Below, piece by piece: positions 1 through 8,107 of a stretch of 13,011 bases of DNA (position 1 is the first letter of the stretch; each line of letters starts with the position of its first letter). Origin of the DNA: Elusimicrobiota bacterium (GTDB lineage Bacteria > Elusimicrobiota > Elusimicrobia > UBA1565 > UBA9628); contig JAQUMZ010000026.1 in assembly GCA_028717865.1 (NCBI GenBank), positions 1 through 13,011 on the forward strand. The letters run 5' to 3'. The notes below the pieces were generated by a model, which was not told where the DNA came from, searched no databases, and saw only the letters and a program-made list of their open reading frames with translations. A program made the translations under genes and the position numbers.

Positions 1-1
1 C

Positions 2-1999
2 GTCCACGAGAAGTGCAGCCACGTCCGGGACGCCGCGGGGCGCGTCGTGAGCTCCGTCGGAATGGTGCAGGACGTCACCGAGCGCAAGCGGGCCGAACTC
101 GCCCTGGCCGAAAGCGAGCAGCGCGTGCGCCGGAAGCTCGAAAGCCTGCTCTCACCCCAAGGCAACGTCGGCCAACTCGAGCTGGCCGACATCATTGAAT
201 TCGAGCATATCCAGGAGATGATGGACGACTTCCATAAGATCGCGGGAATCCCCATGGCAGTCAGCGACGCCAAGGGCAAGGTGCTCGTGGGCGCGGGCTG
301 GCAGGATATCTGCACCAAGTTCCACCGGAGCCATCCCGAGACCAGCCGCAATTGCATCGAGAGCGACGTGCGACTGTCGGCCGGTCTGGCCGCTGGTCAA
401 TTCAAGCTCTATAAATGCAAGAACGGGCTGTGGGACGCGGCCACCCCGATCATGCTGGGCGACAAACGCGTCGGCAGCGTCTTCTCCGGGCAGTTCTTTT
501 TCGACGACGAAACCCCCGACCGCGATTTTTTCACCAGGCAAGCCCGGCGCTACGGCTTCCCGGAGAAGGATTATCTCGCGGCCCTGGACCGCGTCCCCAG
601 GCTCAGCCGCTCCCGGGTGCACACGGCCATGGGCTTCTTCCTCAAACTCTCCCGCTCCATCTCCGATCTCAGCTGGAGAAACATCCAGATCGCCCGCGAG
701 GCCAGCCAGCGGAGGCTGGCCGAGGCCAAACTGCGCCAGACCAAGGAGAACCTGGAGCAAACGGTCGCGGAGCGGACCAAGGAACTGGCCGCGGCGAACG
801 AGACCTTGCGCCAGCAGATAGACGAGAAGGCCCGCCTCATCGAGCAGCTCCAGCAGACGCAGAAGATGGAGGCCGTGGGCCTGCTGGCCGGCGGCATCGC
901 CCACGACTTCAACAACGTGGTGGCGACCATCTCGGGCAACAACTACTTCCTGCTCGAGGGCCTGCCCAAGGGCAGCCCCTTGCACCTTTACAGCCGCGAA
1001 ATCGCGCGCTCGGCCGACCTGGCCGCGTCGCTGACCCGGCAGCTGCTGGCCATCAGCCGCAAGCAGGTCGTGCAGCCGCGCGTCCTGGACGTCAACAGCG
1101 TGCTCATCTCCATGTCTAAGATGCTCGGCCGCCTGGTGGGCAAGAACATCCGGATCGAGATAAAACCGCACGCCTCCCTATGGCCGGTCAAGATGGACAG
1201 CGGTCAGTTGGAGCAGATCGTCATGAACCTGTCCATCAACGCCCGCGACGCCATGCCCAAGGGCGGCGCCCTCTCCCTGGCCACGGCCAACAAGCTCGTT
1301 CGCGCCGGAAGGCCGGCCGCCTTCAAGGACGTGAAGCCGGGCTCCTACATCTGCCTGGAGGTCCGCGACACGGGCGTGGGCATGGACGCGGCGACCCAGG
1401 CGCGCATTTTCGAGCCTTTCTTCACCACCAAGCAGGCCGGCCGGGGCACGGGCCTGGGCCTGGCCGTGGTGCAAAGGATCGTCCAACAGTACCAGGGGCA
1501 CCTCTCCGTAGAGAGCCAACCGGGGAAGGGCACCTTGTTTCGCATCCTCATCCCGAGCGCCAAGGGCGGCGCCGAGGCCATGCTGCCGGGAGAGGCGCCC
1601 GGCGGCGGCCAGAGCGGCCACGAGTCGGTGCTGGTGGTCGAAGACAACGAGGCCTTCGCGCGCATCATCACGAAGACCCTGGAACAAAAGGGCTACCGCG
1701 TATTCTGCGCCGGCAGCGCGAAAAGGGCCGCGGCGCATTTTCGGAAGTCGCCGGCGGACGTCGACCTTCTGCTTACGGACATCGTCATGCCCGGGATGGA
1801 CGGAACGGAATTGGCCCGGCGGCTGAAGGCCTGGTCGCCCGGCCTGAGGGTGATCTATATGTCGGGCTATCCCGGCGACGCCATGGACAAGGTCCTCGGC
1901 ACCAGCGGCGCCGTGCTCCTGGAGAAGCCCTTCTCGCCCGACAAGCTGCTCGAGGCCGTGCGCCGGGTCCTGGACCGGAGCCAGGGCGATTTCCTATGA
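2..1999 (+). CDS. PocR-domain hybrid sensor histidine kinase (5' end outside window)
   Basis: Membrane-free signalling kinase fragment. The frame is open to the left edge: codons from nt 2 read as the end of a PAS/PAC domain (ending DVTERKRAE), so the GTG at 47 is not the real start. Numbering from nt 2: PAC tail 1-32; PocR ligand-binding domain about 55-225, with Cys104, Cys118 and Cys139 and the LYKCKNGLWDAATPI stretch typical of that family; coiled coil 225-285; H-box with phospho-His301 (HDFNN); N-box near 409-418; G1 DTGVGM 456-461; F-box FEPFFTTK; G2 GRGTGLGL about 480-487; receiver domain about 541-660 with phospho-Asp593 and conserved Lys642. PocR domains are thought to bind small hydrocarbon-like ligands; the ligand here is unknown. 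The stop overlaps the convergent channel gene's stop by 6 bp. Domain identity is confident; the stimulus is not. Confidence 0.93.
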   Translation, partial: VHEKCSHVRDAAGRVVSSVGMVQDVTERKRAELALAESEQRVRRKLESLLSPQGNVGQLELADIIEFEHIQEMMDDFHKIAGIPMAVSDAKGKVLVGAGWQDICTKFHRSHPETSRNCIESDVRLSAGLAAGQFKLYKCKNGLWDAATPIMLGDKRVGSVFSGQFFFDDETPDRDFFTRQARRYGFPEKDYLAALDRVPRLSRSRVHTAMGFFLKLSRSISDLSWRNIQIAREASQRRLAEAKLRQTKENLEQTVAERTKELAAANETLRQQIDEKARLIEQLQQTQKMEAVGLLAGGIAHDFNNVVATISGNNYFLLEGLPKGSPLHLYSREIARSADLAASLTRQLLAISRKQVVQPRVLDVNSVLISMSKMLGRLVGKNIRIEIKPHASLWPVKMDSGQLEQIVMNLSINARDAMPKGGALSLATANKLVRAGRPAAFKDVKPGSYICLEVRDTGVGMDAATQARIFEPFFTTKQAGRGTGLGLAVVQRIVQQYQGHLSVESQPGKGTLFRILIPSAKGGAEAMLPGEAPGGGQSGHESVLVVEDNEAFARIITKTLEQKGYRVFCAGSAKRAAAHFRKSPADVDLLLTDIVMPGMDGTELARRLKAWSPGLRVIYMSGYPGDAMDKVLGTSGAVLLEKPFSPDKLLEAVRRVLDRSQGDFL

Positions 2000-3385
2000 C
2001 CCCGCCGACTCCGCGCGGGAAGGCGTGAACTGCGCCCTCAGGGACTCCGGCACCGCCAGCCCCCTGCGCGCGAGCTTGAGCGTGTAGATGCTTTCGGCGC
2101 AAAGCAGCTTGCGCACCCCGCAGCTCAGCGCCACCGTTATCGTCATGGGCAGCACCACGCGATAGTCCAGCGTCATCTCAAGAATCATCACGATCGACGC
2201 CAGGGCGGCGCCCGTCGAGCCGCTCACCATGCCCGCCATTCCCGCCAGGGCGAAGGCCGCGGGGTCCGCGGCCAGGGACGGCGCCAGGCGCCTCCAGACC
2301 AAGGCATAGGCCCCGCCGAACGTCGCGCCGACGAAGATGGCGGGCGAAAATACGCCCCCGGAAGCCCCCGAACCGAGGGTAAGGAAAACCGCCAGGAGTT
2401 TCAGCGCCGCCAGCGCCAGCAGCAGCCCGACGAAGGACAGGCGGCCCGACAGGACGTCCTGGATCGTGGCGTAACCCACGCCCTCCACGTAATAATGCCC
2501 CCGGAGACGAAGCAGCAGGTACATCAGGCAGCCGACCGCGGCCATGGCGGAGGCATGGCGAAGATATGGGCCGGGTATCGCCTCGAGGCCGTCCTCCGCG
2601 AGGTAGAGGCCCTTGATATAGGCGCAAGAAACCAGCGCGACGGCGATCCCCAGGCCGGCGTAGAGCGCGAGCAGGGCCGGCGCGCCGCCATCCGGCATGC
2701 CGGAGACGGCCTGCGGCACCGAGAACGCCGGAGCGCTGCCGAAGGCCAGCCGCCCCAGCGCCGCCGCCGTGGCCGAAGAGAGGATGACCGGCGCGAGGGT
2801 CGCGGCGCTGAGTTCGGGCAGCACGAGTTCCACCGCGAAGAGCGCCCCTCCGACCGGCGTATTGAAAGTAGCGGCGATGCCGCCGCCGAGCCCGGCCGCG
2901 ACCAGCGTCACCCGCTGTCCCGGCGTCAGAAAAGAGAAACCGCCGATGAGGGAACCTAGGGCGGAACCGATCTGGGCGATCGGGCCTTCCCGCCCCACCG
3001 AGCCGCCGCTTCCGATGGAAAGGCTCGAGGCCAGCGCCTTGACGACGGCCACCACGGGACGTATCCTGCCCGCCCGATAGTATATCGCCTCGATCACCTC
3101 GGGCAGCCCGTGGCCGCGGGCCTCGGGGGCGAACTTGGTCACCAGGAACGTCACCCCCAGGGAAGCCAGGGCGGGGACCAGGATGACGGCGGCTCCCCAG
3201 GGGCCGGCCGGGGTGTGGAGGCGGGCGTCGTAGCTCCAGGAAACGCGGCCCAGGAAAAAAGCGTTGTGGAAGAGCGCGATGAGCCCGCGAAAGGCGATCG
3301 CGCCCGCGCCGGACAATACCCCGGCGGCTACGGACAAAAGCAGGACGGCGGCCGCGCCGGCTTGCGGGTGGGGTGCTCTTTCCAA
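1994..3385 (-). CDS. ClC-family chloride channel/transporter
   Basis: Polytopic inner-membrane protein for Cl- or a similar anion; 463 aa, close to the 473 aa of E. coli ClcA, with no C-terminal CBS domains. Selectivity motifs are visible: GHGLPE at 91-96, GSGGS-V-GREGP at 125-135 with gating Glu133, GGVFSP at 343-348, and a late Tyr434 (SIYTL) at the place of the pore tyrosine. Aligning LFAVELVLP (182-190) to the ClcA helix that carries the internal proton glutamate puts Leu187 at that position, as in passive channels rather than H+/Cl- exchangers; this alignment is from memory. The only start that keeps the first helix is TTG at 3385, because an in-frame TAG lies 4 nt before it. No Shine-Dalgarno is seen; a TAATAT hexamer sits 8 nt upstream. 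Convergent with the PocR kinase, divergent from the PAS kinase. Confidence 0.93.
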   Translation of the reverse strand: MERAPHPQAGAAAVLLLSVAAGVLSGAGAIAFRGLIALFHNAFFLGRVSWSYDARLHTPAGPWGAAVILVPALASLGVTFLVTKFAPEARGHGLPEVIEAIYYRAGRIRPVVAVVKALASSLSIGSGGSVGREGPIAQIGSALGSLIGGFSFLTPGQRVTLVAAGLGGGIAATFNTPVGGALFAVELVLPELSAATLAPVILSSATAAALGRLAFGSAPAFSVPQAVSGMPDGGAPALLALYAGLGIAVALVSCAYIKGLYLAEDGLEAIPGPYLRHASAMAAVGCLMYLLLRLRGHYYVEGVGYATIQDVLSGRLSFVGLLLALAALKLLAVFLTLGSGASGGVFSPAIFVGATFGGAYALVWRRLAPSLAADPAAFALAGMAGMVSGSTGAALASIVMILEMTLDYRVVLPMTITVALSCGVRKLLCAESIYTLKLARRGLAVPESLRAQFTPSRAESAGS

Positions 3386-3393
3386 GGGCTAGC

Positions 3394-3401
3394 ATATTAT
3401 C
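3394..3401 (-). promoter_or_regulatory. possible -10 element close to the ClC start codon
   Basis: On the minus strand GATAATAT ends 8 nt before the TTG start. It holds GATAAT and TAATAT, both close to TATAAT. No -35 at 16-18 bp: TTGACG and TTGACC lie on this strand, but with spacers of about 9-11 and 20-22 bp. If used, transcription would begin at or next to the start codon, which agrees with the lack of a Shine-Dalgarno. Tentative. Confidence 0.35.
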
Positions 3402-3560
3402 CCCGGCGGACGTCAAATCCGGGTCAAGACGCCGGACCGTATTAAGGAGCATCGCGATTCTCCGGGACAGCCACGAAAAAACGTTAAGCGGTCCGCCGCC
3501 CTGGCTTGACTAAAAGTTGCTGGGAACGCGTTATCCTGGCGCCAAGAGGGGGTGCCCCCG

Positions 3561-5402
3561 GTGCCGAGATTGCGAAGGCGGCTGCATCGGCTGATTCATC
3601 GCACGCCACGGGCCGGCTGCGCGGTCTGCGTCGAAGAACGTCCGGCCGGTCTTGAAGCCTCGCAGGCCGAACGGCATGCCCGGTTCTTCTCGCTCTCGCC
3701 CGACATGCTTTGCATCGCCGGCTTCGACGGGTATTTCAAGGACCTGAACCCCGGCTGGGAGGCGGCCCTCGGCTTCTCCCGGGCGGAACTCATGGGCAGA
3801 CCCTATCTCGAGTTCGTGCACGAGGCGGATCGGCCCGCCACGCACAAGGCCATCGCCGCGCTGGCAAACGGCGGGAGGCTCGCGGGATTCGAGAACCGCT
3901 ACCTCTGCAAGAACGGTTTCTACAAGTGGTTCCGGTGGCACGCCGTCGCCTTTCCGGAGGACAAGGCCATCTATGCCGTGGCCTGCGACATCAGCGACCG
4001 CGTCCGAACGCGGGAAAGGACCGCGTGGCTGGCTTCTTTCCCGGAACTCAACCCGAATCCCGTAGTAGAGCTGGACCTGGCCGGACGGATCGCATACGCG
4101 AATCCCGCGGCGCAGCGGCTGTTCGATATCCTCGAACGCGGGATCGCGCATCCCTGGCTGGCGGGGCTGGAGGGCATCCTGGAGGACTTCCGCAAGGGCC
4201 GCTCGGAGAAAGCGGAACGGGAGGTCGAGGTGAACGGACGCTGGACCCGCCAATCCATCACCTTCGCCAGGAAGCTGCGCACGGTGCGCGTCTTCGGGCT
4301 GGACATCTCGGAGCTCAAGCGGGCCGAGTCGCAATGGCGCCAGACCTTCGACACCGTGCCCGACCTCGTCGCGGTCATCGACAAGGACTCGCGGATTGTC
4401 CGGGCGAACAAGGCCTTCGCGAAGAAGGTGGGGCTGCGGCCGGAGGAATGCGTCGGCCGGCGCTGCTACGAGCTCTTCCACGGCCTGCCGCGGGAGCCCT
4501 CCTATTGCCCGCACGCCATGACCAACGCGGACGGCAAGGAGCACATCGCCGAGACCTACGAAGAGAACATGGGTGCTTGGTTCCTCAGGAGCGTCACCCC
4601 GTTCCGCGACGAGAACGGGAAGCTGGCCGGCGTCGTCGAGGTCGCGCGGGACATCACGGCGCAGAAACGCACAGAGCAGGACCTCCAGCAGTCCGCGCAG
4701 CTCAAATCCGACCTGCTCTCGCTCATCAACCACGAGTACGCCAATGCGCTGACCAGCATGAAACTGGCCCTGGCGCTGCTCAAGGCCTCGGAACCCGGGA
4801 CCTCGGAAGAAAGGACCCACCCCTACGAAGTGCTGGGCCGCGCCATGGAAAACCTCCGCGCCTATACCACCAATTTCCTGAGCCTTCACCGCCTGGAATC
4901 CGGGAAACTCGAACTGAACCTGCGGCCCACCGCGGTCAGGGCCGTGGTCCTCGACGCCCTGGTCACCCTGCGCCCGCTGGCCGCGGCGAAGAAGCAGCGG
5001 CTGAGCGTAGAGACCGGCTTTCCCGAGTCCCTGCCCGTGGCCGTGCTCGCGGACCAGGATTGCCTATCACTCGTCATAAGCAATCTGGTCAACAACGCGG
5101 TGAAATACACCCCCGAAGCGGGCGCCATCGTCATCCGGATCCGCCTCGAGAGCGGACCCCCGGAATGCATCCTCGTCTCCGTAGAGGACACGGGCATCGG
5201 GATCCCCGCCGCGGAGCTGGAACGGATAAAGGAGGGGTTCTACCGCACGCAGGAAGGCCGGGAAATGGCCAAGGGCTTCGGGGTAGGGCTCACGGTGGCC
5301 AGCCAGCTCCTGGCCAAGCATGGCAGCCGGCTTGAAATCGAGAGCGAACCGGGCCAGGGGTCGCGTTTTTCGTTCCGGCTTCCGGTCTGGAAGCAGGACT
5401 GA
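3561..5402 (+). CDS. PAS-domain sensor histidine kinase, no receiver
   Basis: Probable cytosolic sensor kinase with no membrane segment. GTG 3561 is chosen because AGAGGGGG ends about 8 nt before it; the GTG at 3552 lies inside that Shine-Dalgarno. Numbered from 3561 (613 aa): PAS 1 about 41-150, PAS 2 about 160-252, PAS 3 about 260-372 with the Cys pattern CYELFHG...CPH common in a subset of PAS domains, DHp helix about 380-450, HATPase about 490-613. The H-box is unusual: phospho-His391 is in INHEYANALTS rather than the common SHELRTPL. The catalytic domain has NLVNNAVKYT, DTGIGIP and GFGVGL, so ATP binding looks intact. It stops 9 nt before the convergent SGNH gene's stop. No cognate regulator lies beside it; the partner is unknown. 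Confidence 0.9.
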   Translation: MPRLRRRLHRLIHRTPRAGCAVCVEERPAGLEASQAERHARFFSLSPDMLCIAGFDGYFKDLNPGWEAALGFSRAELMGRPYLEFVHEADRPATHKAIAALANGGRLAGFENRYLCKNGFYKWFRWHAVAFPEDKAIYAVACDISDRVRTRERTAWLASFPELNPNPVVELDLAGRIAYANPAAQRLFDILERGIAHPWLAGLEGILEDFRKGRSEKAEREVEVNGRWTRQSITFARKLRTVRVFGLDISELKRAESQWRQTFDTVPDLVAVIDKDSRIVRANKAFAKKVGLRPEECVGRRCYELFHGLPREPSYCPHAMTNADGKEHIAETYEENMGAWFLRSVTPFRDENGKLAGVVEVARDITAQKRTEQDLQQSAQLKSDLLSLINHEYANALTSMKLALALLKASEPGTSEERTHPYEVLGRAMENLRAYTTNFLSLHRLESGKLELNLRPTAVRAVVLDALVTLRPLAAAKKQRLSVETGFPESLPVAVLADQDCLSLVISNLVNNAVKYTPEAGAIVIRIRLESGPPECILVSVEDTGIGIPAAELERIKEGFYRTQEGREMAKGFGVGLTVASQLLAKHGSRLEIESEPGQGSRFSFRLPVWKQD

Positions 5403-5411
5403 GCGCGGCTG

Positions 5412-6467
5412 CTACGGCGATCGCCGCATGACCGCCCGCCGGACCCGAACCGCCAGAAGCTCGGCGGCCCGGCGATGGCCCGCGGCGGTCAAATGAATGC
5501 CGTCCGTGAAAAAAGGCCCGGGGCGGCCCGCGCGGGCGAACTCGGACGCCAAGTCCGCCAGAGGCGCGCCGGTCCGTCGGGCGACCGAGCGAACAGCCTC
5601 GTTGTACGACTCATGCACCTCGCCGATCCGCGCGGGATCGAAGAAGTTGCGCGTCCGGCGGCACAGGCTGAGCGTCACCGGGTGCTCCGGCGTCAAAACG
5701 GTGGGCGCCGTCAGAAGGACCGCCTCCGCGCCCGCCGAGCGTATCAACCGTACCATGGCGGCCAGATTGGAGGCGTAATCCCGCAGCGCCACTCGGGGAG
5801 GGGTCCGGGCCGAGAATTTTGGCCCGCCGCGGCACGCATCGGCCAAATAAAGCAACCCCTGCGCCAAACGGCTCCGCTCAACGAGCCGCAAAACGCGGCT
5901 CTGCCTGTCGAGCAGCGCCGCGAGGTCCTTGTCCGGCGCGGCCCAGGCCAGCCAATGATCGTTCCAGCCGAAATATATGGTGACGATGTCCGGCTTGTAG
6001 CGAAGCAGTTCCGTCTCCAGAAGCTTCAATCCCTGGTAGGAGGACCACGAACCGACGCCGGCGTTCCAAACCTCCCAGCGCCGGCCGCCGGGCAGCGCGC
6101 CCAGCAGCCCGGCCAGACGCGCGGGGTAAGGGTCCTCGCCCGCGACCGTGCAGGAGTCTCCCAGGGCGATGACGCGGACGGCGTCCGCAGGCTTGGCCTC
6201 GATCCATTCCGGCCCCAGGAAGCCCGCGGAGTTGGTGACGCCGGCCGTCGCCACGGGCCGCCACAACAGCTCGCGATCGAGCCTGTAGTCGATATGGAAG
6301 GTCCGGCGCCGGAGCGTCTGGTCGGCGCCCAGATGCGCCAGGGTCCCGACGTAGCGCATGGACACCGGATAATGCGCGTAGCGGAAACCCAGGGCGCGCA
6401 AAACCAACTCCGCCGCGCCCAGGAGCAGGACGGTGAGGAGGATCGGCCCGAGCCACGAGCGCCGCAT
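5412..6467 (-). CDS. Membrane-anchored SGNH/GDSL hydrolase-like protein
   Basis: 351 aa from ATG 6467; the frame is open up to 6530, but the extra 21 residues lack character and would overlap the divergent neighbour's start. Residues about 5-25 form one hydrophobic helix after MRR, a signal anchor, so the body should be periplasmic. SGNH blocks are in order: block I GDSCT with nucleophile Ser105, block II Gly137 in NAGVGS, block III GWND with Asn169, block V DGIHLT with Asp322 and His325. All four catalytic positions are present, so it is probably an active esterase or acyl-hydrolase, possibly acting on cell-wall or exopolysaccharide acyl groups; the substrate cannot be told. The C-terminus is very basic. 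Divergent from the delta-60 lipoprotein gene, convergent with the PAS kinase. Confidence 0.85.
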   Translation of the reverse strand: MRRSWLGPILLTVLLLGAAELVLRALGFRYAHYPVSMRYVGTLAHLGADQTLRRRTFHIDYRLDRELLWRPVATAGVTNSAGFLGPEWIEAKPADAVRVIALGDSCTVAGEDPYPARLAGLLGALPGGRRWEVWNAGVGSWSSYQGLKLLETELLRYKPDIVTIYFGWNDHWLAWAAPDKDLAALLDRQSRVLRLVERSRLAQGLLYLADACRGGPKFSARTPPRVALRDYASNLAAMVRLIRSAGAEAVLLTAPTVLTPEHPVTLSLCRRTRNFFDPARIGEVHESYNEAVRSVARRTGAPLADLASEFARAGRPGPFFTDGIHLTAAGHRRAAELLAVRVRRAVMRRSP

Positions 6468-6475
6468 GCCGGGAT

Positions 6476-6481
6476 ATTTTA
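6476..6481 (-). promoter_or_regulatory. possible -10 element (TAAAAT) of the SGNH gene
   Basis: TAAAAT on the minus strand ends 8 nt before ATG 6467, with no Shine-Dalgarno between. It matches 5 of 6 consensus bases, but no convincing -35 is present. It would give an almost leaderless transcript. It also supports the start at 6467 over the one at 6530. Confidence 0.35.
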
Positions 6482-6511
6482 CCGCATGCGAGCCCGCGCG
6501 ACCACTTGTGT

Positions 6512-6517
6512 TACAAT
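6512..6517 (+). promoter_or_regulatory. possible -10 element (TACAAT) of the delta-60 lipoprotein gene
   Basis: TACAAT, 5 of 6 matches to TATAAT, ends 11 nt before ATG 6529. AGGGCGGGG between them may serve as a weak Shine-Dalgarno. No -35 match at the expected distance. Tentative. Confidence 0.35.
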
Positions 6518-6528
6518 AGGGCGGGGCC

Positions 6529-7740
6529 ATGCGGGGACCGATCTGCGCCGTTCTCGTCCTAAGCGCGGCGGCCGGCTGCGCGCCGAAGTCCCATTGGTTC
6601 GTCCCCAGCGCGCTGGGCGGCCGCGTCGCGGCCGGCTACGGCGTGCGTTGCGACGCCTACGGCCGCATAGCGGTGGCCGGCGTGGCATCCGACGAACGCG
6701 GGACGTTCCGGCCCTCGGTCTGGCGCTTCGACCGCTCCGGCCGGCCGGACCGCGGCTTCGGCAAGGGGGGGCTCTCGGCCCTCGCCATCGAGGGCTGGGC
6801 CTGGTCGTTGGATATCGACGCGCTGCGGCGGCCGGTGGCGGCCGGATTCTCCGGGAACGACTGGCGAGAGGCGCCGGCCGCCCTGATCCTGCGCCTCCTC
6901 GCCGACGGCACGCCCGATCCGTCCTTCGGCGCATCGGGAATCCGGCTGCTCAAGAGCCCCTTCGGCGGCGCGCGGGCGGCGGCCTTCTGCGTCGCGGTCA
7001 GCCATGACGGCTCGATCATCGCGGCCGGCTCCGCGTCCGACCGGAAGGGCGCGATCCGCCCCGTGGTCTGGAAGTTGCGGCCGGACGGGCAGCCCGATTC
7101 CGGTTTCGGCACGGGGGGCTGGCTGGCGCTGCGCTGCCCGCCCGGGACCAGGGAGGCCAGGGCTGGAGCCGTTCTCCTGCAAGACGGGAACATCGTGGTC
7201 GCGGGAAACGTGGACTGGCGCAGACTGGCGGTATGGCGGCTTCGATCCGACGGCTCCGAAGCCGGACGCATCCTGACGCCCAACGGGATGGGCCGCGGGC
7301 TGCTGCCGGCCGAGGGCGGAGGGCTTTGGGTCGCGGGCTTCCGATACGTAGGTCCGGAGCAGCGCGAGGAAACGGTGCTCACGCGCCTGGAAGCCTCCGG
7401 CCGGCCGGACCCCGGCTTCGCGACGCGAGGCGCCCGGATCCTGCGGCGCAGGGGCCGGCGCGCCGGCCAGGAGGCCTTCGCCATGGCCGCGGTTCGCGGC
7501 CGCGTGCTTCTGGCCGGCTACACCGGGACTGACGACGTAGTGCGCGCCGCGGTCTGGCCCTTCGACTCGCAAGGCCGCCCGGCCGGAGGCGTGCTCGAGC
7601 TTCCCGGCCCGGAAGGCGGCGTGGAGGACCGGGCCTACGCGATCACGGCCGCCGAGTACGGTGGCGCCTGGGCCGCCGGGCTCAGCAAGGACCCCTCCGG
7701 CCGGCGGCGGCTCGCCCTCTGGCGCGTCGCGATTCCCTGA
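6529..7740 (+). CDS. Putative lipoprotein with delta-60 (beta-propeller) repeats
   Basis: 403 aa. The N-terminus is short and hydrophobic and ends in a lipobox-like AAAGC, so Cys17 is a candidate lipidation site and the protein would be membrane-tethered. The body is about seven copies of a 35-60 residue repeat of the form 'G-R-hydrophobic-AVAG ... V-W-R/K-hydrophobic ... DG-x-PD-x-x-FG-x-x-G', for example around residues 45-80, 120-137, 160-197, 220-243, 265-300, 325-350 and 378-400. This is the delta-60 repeat pattern (GRIVVAG...DG..D..FG..G), known from predicted bacterial and archaeal beta-propellers. No catalytic residues are seen; a binding or scaffold role is an inference. The start shares a CATG with an unused minus-strand ATG. 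The 3' end overlaps the receiver-like ORF by about 106 bp on the opposite strand. Confidence 0.85.
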   Translation: MRGPICAVLVLSAAAGCAPKSHWFVPSALGGRVAAGYGVRCDAYGRIAVAGVASDERGTFRPSVWRFDRSGRPDRGFGKGGLSALAIEGWAWSLDIDALRRPVAAGFSGNDWREAPAALILRLLADGTPDPSFGASGIRLLKSPFGGARAAAFCVAVSHDGSIIAAGSASDRKGAIRPVVWKLRPDGQPDSGFGTGGWLALRCPPGTREARAGAVLLQDGNIVVAGNVDWRRLAVWRLRSDGSEAGRILTPNGMGRGLLPAEGGGLWVAGFRYVGPEQREETVLTRLEASGRPDPGFATRGARILRRRGRRAGQEAFAMAAVRGRVLLAGYTGTDDVVRAAVWPFDSQGRPAGGVLELPGPEGGVEDRAYAITAAEYGGAWAAGLSKDPSGRRRLALWRVAIP

Positions 7741-8015
7741 GCCGCGCGCACCGCGTCCAGGCTCGCGGCCATAGCCACCACGGGCAGGGAAGGATCCAGT
7801 TGCCGGATGATGTCAATGCACTCCGCCCCATTATGTTCCGCATGCTCATCCAGGAACACCAGGTCGAAATTGCCCGGCGTAAAGCAGGACAATGCATCGT
7901 CGGCGCCGGTCGCCTCGACCACGACCCAACGGCTCCGGGCGGCAAAGCGGCAAACGGCATCCCGGGAATGGGCATCTCCGGACACGACGAGCATCCGGGG
8001 GGTTTCGCGTTCCAT
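7635..8015 (-). CDS. Degenerate or truncated response-regulator receiver-like protein
   Basis: 126 aa from ATG 8015, preceded by GTAAGGGC. Residues 8-92 follow the receiver fold: MLVVSGDA (strand 1), helix, VVVEATGADDALSCF, DLVFLDEHAEHNGAE with Asp56 at the phospho-acceptor place, then LPVVAMAAS. It is abnormal in two ways. The usual acidic pair after strand 1 is reduced to SGD with one Asp (Asp14). After residue 93 the sequence is no longer receiver-like: strand 5 with its conserved Lys-Pro and helix 5 are missing, and the last ~35 codons are just the antisense of the delta-60 gene. This looks like a receiver that lost its end and reads into its convergent neighbour, so it may be decaying. 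It lies 92 nt downstream of engB on the same strand. Function is doubtful. Confidence 0.6.
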   Translation of the reverse strand: MERETPRMLVVSGDAHSRDAVCRFAARSRWVVVEATGADDALSCFTPGNFDLVFLDEHAEHNGAECIDIIRQLDPSLPVVAMAASLDAVRAAQGIATRQRASRRRPEGSLLSPAAQAPPYSAAVIA

Positions 8016-8084
8016 GCCCTTACAGGATAGAGGCGCCAGGTCAAAGGAACGTCAAAACCGGACTTGTGGGCTTGTCGCTCGCAA

Positions 8085-8099
8085 CCGGCGCAGCGCCGG
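8085..8099 (-). terminator. GC hairpin after engB, possible terminator
   Basis: CCGGCGC-A-GCGCCGG is a perfect 15-nt inverted repeat that begins 8 nt after the engB stop and lies 69 nt before the receiver-like ORF. The stem would be very stable. No T-tract follows on either strand, so it is not a classic intrinsic terminator; an mRNA 3'-end stabiliser is equally possible. Confidence 0.35.
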
Positions 8100-8107
8100 G
8101 GAACGGC

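Noticed and set aside
152..1171. 339-codon minus-strand open frame under the PocR kinase
   Set aside because: Antisense of a gene with full kinase motifs; its composition is that of a GC-rich shadow frame with no domain.
2178..3452. 424-codon minus-strand frame over the ClC gene
   Set aside because: Arg/Gly/Pro-rich out-of-phase reading of the channel gene, which has all ClC motifs in the other frame.
3506..3537. TTGACT ... TATCCT as the PAS-kinase promoter
   Set aside because: The spacer is 20 bp and the -10 matches only four of six bases.
5415..5426. Perfect palindrome CGGCGATCGCCG near the convergent kinase/SGNH ends
   Set aside because: A single 12-bp palindrome inside the SGNH coding end, with no loop or T-tract; common by chance in GC-rich DNA.
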